From NCBI GenBank assembly GCA_002393955.1, contig DGSK01000047.1:1-39741 (forward strand): 39,741 bases of DNA, in the 5' to 3' direction. The translations under genes were made by a program, and so were the position numbers. The notes under the pieces are model-generated. The model saw only the letters and a list, made by a program, of their open reading frames with translations, was not told the DNA's origin and did not search any database. Each line of letters starts with the position of its first letter. Within the stretch, counting starts at the first letter, position 1. The DNA is from Lachnospiraceae bacterium UBA4364. GTDB taxonomy: Bacteria > Bacillota > Clostridia > Lachnospirales > Lachnospiraceae. Shown piece by piece: positions 15,347-23,359 of the stretch.

Positions 15347-18334
15347 TTGAATATGGGAACAATGTTAGGAAAAATAATTTATAATGTCTTGATTACTCCG
15401 GTATATTACCTGGTTGAGCTGGCTTTTTTTGTGATGTTCAGAGTGTTTTCAAACGTAGGACTTGCTATAGTGGGAGTAAGTCTGACGGTTAATGTGCTGT
15501 GTTTTCCTTTGTACAAAAGAGCTGATGCTGTTCAGGAAATGGAACGTGATAAACAGAAACGTATGAAACCCTGGCTGGATCATATCCGCAATAACTTCAC
15601 CGGTGATGAGCGTTTTATGATGACCCAGACTTATTATAAGGAACAGAGATATACAGCACTTTCAGCATTGAAAGGAATGGTGACTTTGTTACTTCAGATT
15701 CCGTTTCTTTTAGCTGCGTATAGATATTTGTCAGAATTGGTTCTTCTCCAGGGGGCATCTTTCTTATTCCTGAATGATTTGTCTGAGCCTGATGGGCTTA
15801 TAAAGATAGGAACAATGTCCATAAATATGCTTCCAATACTTATGACGATCATAAATTTCGCATCAAGCTTTATTTATACCAAAGGGAAATCTAGCATAAA
15901 GGAGAATATACAATTGTATGTTGTGGCTCTTGTTTTCCTGGTGGTTTTGTATAACTGCCCCTCGGGTCTGGTAATGTATTGGACTTTGAATAATCTTTTT
16001 TCGTTTGGTAAAAATCTTTTTATGAAATATGTAAAGAAGCCGGGAAAGGTAATCAGCGTGTTGGTTTCCATTATGGGATGGGCAATGATAATATTTTTTT
16101 TGGCTTCAGGCGGATGCACAAAGTTCAATTTTGAGATTGGTGCTGAGGTGATAGCGTGGAGTCATATTGCCATGGCAGTATTTATGTTCCTGGTGATGCA
16201 GATACCTCTTTTAGTGATGCTTATAAGGCTGTATATGGACAAAAAGGGAGTGGGCAATATTGTTGGTAAAGCTGCTATAAAATGGAACATCGAGAGCTTA
16301 GCCGGAATATCCTGTGATGTAGAGAAAGGTGGTAAGGCGAGTGTTTCTGCAGATAACGGTCGACTTTGGGTATTGTCCGGACTGGTGCTGGTCAGTATAC
16401 TGGGGCTTTTGGTGCCGCTTTCAGTGATAAGTGCATCTCCTGTTGAATTTGTGACTGCGGGAGAATCGTTGTCTCCTTTAAGGTATTCTTTTAGCAGCGT
16501 ATGTATAAGCCTTGGTTTCTTCTTTTTCTGGGGCGGGATAATTTATTTCCTGATCCGGGAAAAGTGGAGAGGGTTTTATGCAGAAATATACACGGTACTT
16601 GCTGTTATAGCATTATTAGATCATATGTTGTTTGCTGATGATTTTGGTGTGCTGTCTACGGAATTTAGATTTTCATCGGAAGTGTATTTTTCATTCCTGA
16701 TCATCATCATAAATGCAATCGTAATAGTTGCAGCTATGGGAATAGTCATATTGCTCAGAAGAAAGGCTATGTGGCTTTTAAGCGGGGGAATGATCGTGAT
16801 CCTGCTTGGCTGTTTTGCCTTGGCCGGTCTGGACGCATATAAAGTCAATGCCAAGCTTGAGGAAGCAGGAACTGTTGTATCATCATCAAAAGGGAGTGAT
16901 AGCACCGATAAAACAAAGGCTGTTCAGAGTGATCATCAGTACGCCCAGTCCGATGTTGATAAAGAGATTGTTCCGGAAGAAAATAGCATACAAGAGGATA
17001 CAACAAGCGGCAAGAAAACCGGTGGTAAAGAAGGGGAGGCTTTTATTCATCTGGATAAGCGCGGAAAGAATGTCATTGTACTGATGCTTGACAGAGCAGT
17101 AGGTGGGTATGTGCCATTCATCATGCATGAAAAACCGGAGCTTGTTGAACAGTTTGATGGTTTCACTTATTTTCACAACACCGTATCCTTTGGTGGACAT
17201 ACCAGATTCGGTGCGCCTGCACTTTTTGGCGGATATGAGTATACACCAACTGAATTGAATGAGAGAAAAAACGAGTTGATGGTAGAGAAACATGATGAGG
17301 CTTTGAAAGTGATGCCGGTACTGTTCTATGATACCGGATTTGATACTACCGTGACGGATCCGCCTTATGCCAATTACCAGGAGATAGGTGATCTTACTAT
17401 ATATGATGACTATTCAGGAATGCGTACATACACAACAATAAACGGAGAATATTTAGATCTGATAGAGGACAAGGATATAACTATGCTTATAGACCGAGCA
17501 AGAGAAAGAAGATTCTTTTTTTACAGCGTGTATAGAACAGTGCCGTTGGTGATGAGAAAGATTGTATATGACAGGGGAAATTATCTGTCGGCAGAGGATA
17601 TACCGGTGGATTTCCTGAATAATTATGTATTAATGAAACATCTAAATCAGGTAACAGTTATTGAGGATGCAGGGAGGGATCATTTTCTTATGATGACCAG
17701 TGAGCTGGCTCATGATTCGGCGAAACTTCAGCTTCCGGATTATACATTTTCCAGATATGTTGATAATAGTGATTATAGTTCATATCGTGAAGATGGTAAT
17801 GGAAATATCCTTAATGCGGATCAGGGTGGAAACTACTACTACCATATCAATATGGCTTCATTTCTATGTTTAGGGGAGTGGTTCGATTATCTGAAACAGC
17901 AAGGCGTGTATGACAATACCCGTATAATCATTGTTTCAGATCACGGGACGGATGAAGGCCAGTTTGAAAATATGATATATGAGAATGGTTTTGACCTTGA
18001 AAATTTCATGCCCCTGCTGCTGTTCAAGGATTTTGACAGCACGGGATATTGCGTAAGTGAGGAATTTATGACCAATGCAGATGTGCCATCACTTGCACTT
18101 AGGGGGATAATAGAGCAGCCTGTTAACCCGTTTACAGGGAAAAAACTTGACATGGAAGGACGTATCAAATCGGAGGGAACAATTCAGATCACATCGTGTT
18201 CCGAGACTGCTATTGATAGGGAAATATCAGTATTTGATACGGAAGAATCGGATTGGTATACAGTGCATGATAACATATACGATATAAATAATTGGGAGTG
18301 CCTCGGCCCATTCAATGCTGCGGACGAAGATTGA
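15347..18334 (+). CDS. Fusion of YidC/Oxa1-like membrane domain with alkaline-phosphatase/sulfatase-superfamily domain
   Basis: A 995-residue protein. Residues 1-230 match the YidC/Oxa1 insertase layout: an N-terminal membrane segment, VSLTVNVLCFPLYKR, a cytoplasmic hairpin (MKPWLDHIRNNF, YKEQRY), LLLQIPFLLAAYRYL, LPILMTIINFASSFIY and YNCPSGLVMYWTLNNLFSF. The groove arginine of YidC (five residues before the Pro) is Asn here. Residues about 230-515 hold further membrane segments, then a polar linker. Residues about 575-930 look like a sulfatase/LtaS-type domain: Asp582 in VIVLMLDRAVGG, a candidate nucleophile Thr619 in GGHTRFGAPALFGG, and the metal pair Asp865-His866 in IIIVSDHGTDEGQ. A phosphoglycerol-type transferase or phosphodiesterase outside the cell is a reasonable guess. 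The TTG at 15347 is well spaced from AAAGG; ATG 15353 is the alternative. Confidence 0.85.
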   Translation: MNMGTMLGKIIYNVLITPVYYLVELAFFVMFRVFSNVGLAIVGVSLTVNVLCFPLYKRADAVQEMERDKQKRMKPWLDHIRNNFTGDERFMMTQTYYKEQRYTALSALKGMVTLLLQIPFLLAAYRYLSELVLLQGASFLFLNDLSEPDGLIKIGTMSINMLPILMTIINFASSFIYTKGKSSIKENIQLYVVALVFLVVLYNCPSGLVMYWTLNNLFSFGKNLFMKYVKKPGKVISVLVSIMGWAMIIFFLASGGCTKFNFEIGAEVIAWSHIAMAVFMFLVMQIPLLVMLIRLYMDKKGVGNIVGKAAIKWNIESLAGISCDVEKGGKASVSADNGRLWVLSGLVLVSILGLLVPLSVISASPVEFVTAGESLSPLRYSFSSVCISLGFFFFWGGIIYFLIREKWRGFYAEIYTVLAVIALLDHMLFADDFGVLSTEFRFSSEVYFSFLIIIINAIVIVAAMGIVILLRRKAMWLLSGGMIVILLGCFALAGLDAYKVNAKLEEAGTVVSSSKGSDSTDKTKAVQSDHQYAQSDVDKEIVPEENSIQEDTTSGKKTGGKEGEAFIHLDKRGKNVIVLMLDRAVGGYVPFIMHEKPELVEQFDGFTYFHNTVSFGGHTRFGAPALFGGYEYTPTELNERKNELMVEKHDEALKVMPVLFYDTGFDTTVTDPPYANYQEIGDLTIYDDYSGMRTYTTINGEYLDLIEDKDITMLIDRARERRFFFYSVYRTVPLVMRKIVYDRGNYLSAEDIPVDFLNNYVLMKHLNQVTVIEDAGRDHFLMMTSELAHDSAKLQLPDYTFSRYVDNSDYSSYREDGNGNILNADQGGNYYYHINMASFLCLGEWFDYLKQQGVYDNTRIIIVSDHGTDEGQFENMIYENGFDLENFMPLLLFKDFDSTGYCVSEEFMTNADVPSLALRGIIEQPVNPFTGKKLDMEGRIKSEGTIQITSCSETAIDREISVFDTEESDWYTVHDNIYDINNWECLGPFNAADED

Positions 18335-18397
18335 TAAAAAAACAGATGCATATGGTCTTTCCAACTGCAGCGGGAAAGGATATGGACAGTACTGATC

Positions 18398-20206
18398 ATG
18401 AAATTTTGCAAAAAAATATTACCTGTAGCTACAATTTGTACGCTGATTTGTTCATCATGGATTTTTACTGCCTGCGGTGAGGAGGCAGAGCTTCCGCCGG
18501 CACCCGTATTTTCTGCTGCTTCAGGTGCATATGCTGAAGGCACTGTCATTTCTCTTACGGATGAGTCATTCTGGGGGAGCATCTGGTATACCACTGATGG
18601 CAGTGATCCCAGGACGTCGGAAACAGCAGTAAAATACAAGAAAAAAGAACCCATAGAAATAAGGGACCGCAGCAAGGATCCTAATGTGCTGTCTGCTATC
18701 GATCCGCTTCTTATCGCACCGTGCCTCGGAGAGGTAAAGGAGGGCAGCGATAAAGTGACAGGGGAAGTGTCTGTTCCGAAAGACGGTGATGTGGATAAGT
18801 GTACAGTTGTAAGGGCTGCTTTCAGGAAGATCGGAGGTACCTGGTCTGAGGATGTCAGTGCCGTATATTTTGCCGGAAATATGACAAAGCATATCGAGGG
18901 ACTTACGGACAGCTGCTTAGCATCTGACAGGGATATGATAGTGATCAGCATACAGGCAGACTATAACGATCTTTTTGATTATGAGAAGGGGATATATGTT
19001 GCCGGAAAAGCCTTTGATGATAATCTTGCACAGGAGCTTGCTGAGAATGACACTCACATAAGCCTTCCCTGGGCGGATGCAAATTACAGGGGGAAGGGAC
19101 GGGACTGGGAACGCACAGTGCGTATGGATGCCCTTTCGGTATCAGCTAACGGATATGTAAAGGAGCTGCTCTCACAGGACTGTGGTATCAGGATACAGGG
19201 GAATTATTCCCGGGCAATGCTGCAGAAGAGCTTCAGACTCTATGCCAGGGAAGAGTATGGTGCAAAAAAGTTTGACTATCCTTTTTTCGGAGAGGATCAT
19301 AAGGCTGAGTCATTCAAGCATCTGGTATTAAGGAGCGGCTGTTCTGAAGGCTTCACGGAACAGGCCAAATTCGGAGATGCGATGCTTCAGGATATGTCGG
19401 CGGAGGCAAGCGGACTTCCGACTCAGCAGACCAGACCCTGCATAGTATATCTGAACGGTGAATACTGGGGACTGTACATCCTGACGGAGGATTATACCGA
19501 AAAGTATTTCGAGGATGTCTGCGGACTCGCAAAGGACGATGCAGTGCTGTATAAGTCCTATGGAACCGGCGACTGCAGGCTGGACGAGGGTGAGGTCCCG
19601 GAAGGCTATGATGAGATGTACTATATAAATGAACTGAATGCGTTCATGGACGGCTTTGATGACTTAAGTGATAAAGCTGACTATGAGGCTTTCTGTGAGG
19701 TGGTGGATCCGGATAATGTGATGCAGTATTTTGCAGTGGAAATATGGCTGGACAATCAGGACTGGCCGGAAACCAACTGGTCCCTGTGGAGAAGCAAGAC
19801 TGTTACGGATGATGATCTTGCTGACGGACGCTGGCGTTTCATACTTCAGGACCTGGACCGCTGCGCTCTGAATCCGGGTGAAAATATGATAGAGAAAAAA
19901 GAGCTGCTGGATACGGACAGCGACAATCCGGCGGTGAAGATGTTTGCACTGCTTATGACAAATGAAGACTTTAAGGCTGACTACAAGCAATGTCTGTGGG
20001 ATTATTCACTGGAAGTATATACCGAGGATTATGTGGACGATTATATTAAGCGCTACAGATCAGAATATGAGCCGCTTTATGACCAGTTTTTTGCCCGCTA
20101 TCCCGACCTGGGCAGTACAGATGGGGCGTTGGATGAGATAGATGCATTCGAGGATTTTATGGATGACAGGCCGGCATATATCTGGCCAATACAGGACGAG
20201 CTGTGA
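18398..20206 (+). CDS. CotH-kinase-domain lipoprotein, copy 2
   Basis: A 602-residue predicted lipoprotein paralogous to the gene at 11739. The signal peptide ends in FTAC (Cys near residue 26). It has a chitobiase/Fn3-like module (SIWYTTDGSDPRTSE), then the CotH domain: GIRIQGNYSRAMLQKSFRLY, LVLRSGCSEG, YLNGEYWGLYILTEDYTEKYF, catalytic-type Asp455 in NQDWPETNW, and the DLD pair 485/487. Both copies end with nearly the same DRPxYIWPxQxEL. Its GC content is visibly higher than copy 1 (sample rows about 47-57% against 37-43%), closer to the rest of the window. ATG 18398 has no well-spaced ribosome site; GGAAAGGA is 17 bases upstream. It lies 63 bases after the YidC-phosphatase gene. Target unknown. 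Confidence 0.87.
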   Translation: MKFCKKILPVATICTLICSSWIFTACGEEAELPPAPVFSAASGAYAEGTVISLTDESFWGSIWYTTDGSDPRTSETAVKYKKKEPIEIRDRSKDPNVLSAIDPLLIAPCLGEVKEGSDKVTGEVSVPKDGDVDKCTVVRAAFRKIGGTWSEDVSAVYFAGNMTKHIEGLTDSCLASDRDMIVISIQADYNDLFDYEKGIYVAGKAFDDNLAQELAENDTHISLPWADANYRGKGRDWERTVRMDALSVSANGYVKELLSQDCGIRIQGNYSRAMLQKSFRLYAREEYGAKKFDYPFFGEDHKAESFKHLVLRSGCSEGFTEQAKFGDAMLQDMSAEASGLPTQQTRPCIVYLNGEYWGLYILTEDYTEKYFEDVCGLAKDDAVLYKSYGTGDCRLDEGEVPEGYDEMYYINELNAFMDGFDDLSDKADYEAFCEVVDPDNVMQYFAVEIWLDNQDWPETNWSLWRSKTVTDDDLADGRWRFILQDLDRCALNPGENMIEKKELLDTDSDNPAVKMFALLMTNEDFKADYKQCLWDYSLEVYTEDYVDDYIKRYRSEYEPLYDQFFARYPDLGSTDGALDEIDAFEDFMDDRPAYIWPIQDEL

Positions 20207-20230
20207 TGTGATTTTTTAATAAAAAAGTAG

Positions 20231-20236
20231 TATAAT
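20231..20236 (+). promoter_or_regulatory. -10 element of the signalling operon
   Basis: TATAAT lies 36 bases before the ATG at 20273 and directly after an A/T-rich dyad (TTTTTT-AAT-AAAAAA). The -35 region (about 20208-20214) is weak. A strong GGGGAGGAT ribosome site follows. It marks the likely 5' end of the five-gene operon. Confidence 0.6.
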
Positions 20237-20272
20237 GTTATTGATTGTATTTTCCTGAGGGGAGGATAGTAT

Positions 20273-23200
20273 ATGATCGATAGCAGAAAATGTTTATATA
20301 GGATAGCGGATGTATTATTACCGAATTTTGTCAGTGTTTATTACATTGATATAGCGACAGATGAATACATCTGCTATTTTGTTTCTCCGGATTCTCATAC
20401 CCTTGAGATAAAGAAAAGCGGGAATGATTTTTTTAAGTTCATGATGGAATATGCTTCAGAGCATGTCTATGCGTCTGATCTTCACATCTTTCAGGAGGAT
20501 CTTCAGAAAGAAAATCTGCTTAATAAGCTTGAAATAGGCGGGGAAATGTCTGTGGTCTACAGGTGGAAAATATGTGGAAAGCCTGTATATCACGAGCTTC
20601 GTATAAACCATGACTGCCGCGAGGACGTGGAGTTTTTGGTGATGGGCATAAAGAACGTTGACAGGCTGGTACTCGAGAAAAAACAGGCTGACAGGACGGA
20701 AAATGAAAGGGACATTTATAGCCAGATAGTAGAGAGCCTGACTGCAAAATATGATGTGATCTATTATGTGGATCCTGAAAGTGGAAAGTATTCCGAATTC
20801 AGGGAAAATGCTGAAACACAGAGCCTGGATATACAGGTGAAGGAAAGTAATTTCTTTGAAGATACCGTAAGGAATATAGAGGAGGTCATCTTCCCGCAGG
20901 ACAGATTCAGGATAAATAATATAGTGGAAAAGAATAACCTGATGGCCCTGATCGCCGGAAAAAAATCATACAGCGTAGATTACAGGCTGATCGTTAACGG
21001 AAAGATACAGAATACCCGGATGACTATCGCACAGGTAAGCGACCGTAATCATATTGTTATAGGTGTTATCAATATAGATGAAGAGGTGGCCAGGGAGAGA
21101 GCGCGTGTCAATGCCATCAATTCTGCCAATGAAAGAGCGACCAGGGATGAACTGACAGGTGCAAATAACAAAAATGCATATGGCAGACTGGAAGAGGAAC
21201 TGCAGGAAAAAATCGATAATGGTCTTGAACCGGAAATATGCCTTGTAGTCTGTGATCTGAATAATCTGAAGCTGGTAAATGATTCAATGGGGCATAAGGC
21301 CGGTGATGAATATATCAAGTCGTTATGTCAGCTGCTGTCAGATACATTTCCACATAGCTATGTATACAGGATCGGTGGTGATGAATTTGTTGTCTATCTG
21401 AGAAAGTCAGACTGCCGCAGAAGGCTTGCCCTTTTTGACAAGATTAAGAAACAGATATGTGAGAATAAGGCGACGGGAGATGGCCCGGTGGCGGCTGTCG
21501 GTATGGCTGTATTCGATCCCTCAAAAGATGAGAAGGTGACGGATGTCTTTGACAGGGCTGATAATATGATGTACCTGAATAAGCGCGAACTGAAAGGGGA
21601 GGATGATCAGACGGTAAATTCGGAGTCAGATTCCCAAAGTGAGATCGATGCTCTTCGTAAAGCAATGCTGGATTCCCTGTTTGATGCTTTTTCTGTTGTG
21701 GCAGAGGGAAGCTACGTTTTTATCTGCGATATGAAATATGACTATTCAAGATGGTCGAAAACGGCAGTGGATACTTTTGAGCTTCCTTCAGAATATATGT
21801 ACCATGCCGGTGCTATCTGGGAGGAAAAGATACACCCCGATGACAGGGCATTATATGCAGAGGGGATAAAGGCTATTTTTACAGGCGGTATGGAAGCCCA
21901 CGACATGCAGTACAGGGCAAGACGACCGGAGGGCAAATATGATGTATGTACCTGCAGGGGACTGGTGATGAGAAACCGGCAGGGGATTCCTACGTATTTT
22001 GCCGGGGTCATAAGGAATCATGGGATGCAGGGCAACATGGATTCTTTAACCGGGCTCAGGAATCAGAACGGATTCTTTGATGACCTTCGCAGGAATATGA
22101 CGCAGGGCACGGACACAAGGCTGTTTATGATCGGTATCAGAAGGTTTTCCGATATAAACGAGATATACGGGTATGATTACGGCAACAGTGTCTTACAGCG
22201 GCTGGGAAGGATCTTCTTTGAGAGACTGGGAAATTCCGGATGTATTTACCGGCTTGACGGAACGAGATATGTTATTATGACAAATACGCGCTCTGTTCAG
22301 GAGATGCGTGTAAGATATGAGGAAATGAGGAATTTCTGCCGCAGGGGGATAGAAGTGGAAGGAAGGTCCGTGGCTCTGGAGCTGAATGCCGGCGCTATTT
22401 CCATTGATCATTTTTCCATAGACGAGAAGACTATATATTCATGTCTGCAGTTCGCATATAATGAGTCTAAGTACCACCGTCAGGGGGATATGATAGAATT
22501 CCACAATTCCCTTAATGAGGACGATAGGGTACGTATCGAAAAAATTCATTCCATAAGGTCATCCATAAGCCATAGCTGTAGGGGTTTCTTCCTGCTGTAC
22601 CAACCGGTGGTAGAGGCGCAAACAGAGCGTATCAGTGGGATGGAAGCTCTGCTGCGCTGGCGCGGAGATGACGGCAGGATAGTGCCTCCGGACGTATTTA
22701 TTCCGATACTGGAAAATGATCCCCTTTTCCCGGAGCTTGGGAAATGGATACTCAGGGAGGCTTTAATTGCCGCCAAGCCGATACTTAAGCTCAGGCCTGA
22801 TTTTGTGGTGAATGTGAATCTTTCTTACTCCCAGCTTGAGCGAGCGGATTTTCTGGATACTGTTTTCTCGCTGATCAGGGAGATCGGTGTGCCTAATGAA
22901 AATATCTGCATGGAGGTAACTGAACGCTGCAGGCTTCTGGATATAGAGCTGTTAAAGAATGTGGTGGTTAATCTGAGGGGCAGGGGCATCAAAGTGGCCC
23001 TGGATGATTTCGGAACAGGTTTTGCTTCTGTTGGACTTCTTAAGGATATTACATTTGATATCATAAAAATAGACAGGAGCTTTGTGCTTCATGTGGATAG
23101 AGACAGAAAAGAGCAGGCGCTGGTTGAGAACTTCTCGAATCTGGCAGAATCCTTTGGTGCTAAGATCTGTGTAGAAGGAATAGAGAATACTGCTATGCGT

Positions 23201-23308
23201 GAAGTCCTGATGAATTATAATGTGCAGAGCTTTCAGGGATACTATTATTCAAAGCCGGTGGAGATAGATGTTGTTATGGAGAAACTGAAGGCAGAAGATG
23301 AAGCTTAA
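20273..23308 (+). CDS. PAS-PAS-GGDEF-PAS-degenerate GGDEF-EAL protein
   Basis: A 1011-residue cytosolic c-di-GMP turnover protein. Two similar PAS-like N-terminal modules (about 18-130 and 160-270) are followed by GGDEF-1 (about 285-430) with an intact IGGDEF at 368-372 and CDLNNLKLVND. A PAS domain (about 455-580) follows. The second GGDEF-like domain (about 585-745) has DGTRY at 662-666 instead of GGDEF. The EAL domain (about 755-1005) keeps MEALLRW (EAL 791-793), NVNLSYSQL, MEVTER, ALDDFGTGFAS (Asp911/912), IKIDRSFV, VEGIEN and QGYYYSKPV. Both one cyclase site and the phosphodiesterase site look complete, so it may be bifunctional. It is first in the operon with the two hybrid kinases. Confidence 0.93.
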   Translation: MIDSRKCLYRIADVLLPNFVSVYYIDIATDEYICYFVSPDSHTLEIKKSGNDFFKFMMEYASEHVYASDLHIFQEDLQKENLLNKLEIGGEMSVVYRWKICGKPVYHELRINHDCREDVEFLVMGIKNVDRLVLEKKQADRTENERDIYSQIVESLTAKYDVIYYVDPESGKYSEFRENAETQSLDIQVKESNFFEDTVRNIEEVIFPQDRFRINNIVEKNNLMALIAGKKSYSVDYRLIVNGKIQNTRMTIAQVSDRNHIVIGVINIDEEVARERARVNAINSANERATRDELTGANNKNAYGRLEEELQEKIDNGLEPEICLVVCDLNNLKLVNDSMGHKAGDEYIKSLCQLLSDTFPHSYVYRIGGDEFVVYLRKSDCRRRLALFDKIKKQICENKATGDGPVAAVGMAVFDPSKDEKVTDVFDRADNMMYLNKRELKGEDDQTVNSESDSQSEIDALRKAMLDSLFDAFSVVAEGSYVFICDMKYDYSRWSKTAVDTFELPSEYMYHAGAIWEEKIHPDDRALYAEGIKAIFTGGMEAHDMQYRARRPEGKYDVCTCRGLVMRNRQGIPTYFAGVIRNHGMQGNMDSLTGLRNQNGFFDDLRRNMTQGTDTRLFMIGIRRFSDINEIYGYDYGNSVLQRLGRIFFERLGNSGCIYRLDGTRYVIMTNTRSVQEMRVRYEEMRNFCRRGIEVEGRSVALELNAGAISIDHFSIDEKTIYSCLQFAYNESKYHRQGDMIEFHNSLNEDDRVRIEKIHSIRSSISHSCRGFFLLYQPVVEAQTERISGMEALLRWRGDDGRIVPPDVFIPILENDPLFPELGKWILREALIAAKPILKLRPDFVVNVNLSYSQLERADFLDTVFSLIREIGVPNENICMEVTERCRLLDIELLKNVVVNLRGRGIKVALDDFGTGFASVGLLKDITFDIIKIDRSFVLHVDRDRKEQALVENFSNLAESFGAKICVEGIENTAMREVLMNYNVQSFQGYYYSKPVEIDVVMEKLKAEDEA

Positions 23309-23359
23309 ACTGGTCTGATCTGCCGGCAATGGCGGACTCTTTACAGGAAGGAAAAAAAA

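Noticed and set aside
18382..18480. A 32-codon reading frame starting at ATG 18382 and overlapping the start of CotH copy 2, near GGAAAGGA.
   Set aside because: Its ribosome site is only a couple of bases from the ATG and the product shows no recognisable feature; it is probably chance, though it could couple translation.
18184..18951. A 255-codon minus-strand frame across the end of the fusion gene and the start of CotH copy 2.
   Set aside because: It is antisense to two genes with strong motifs and contains no domain I recognise.
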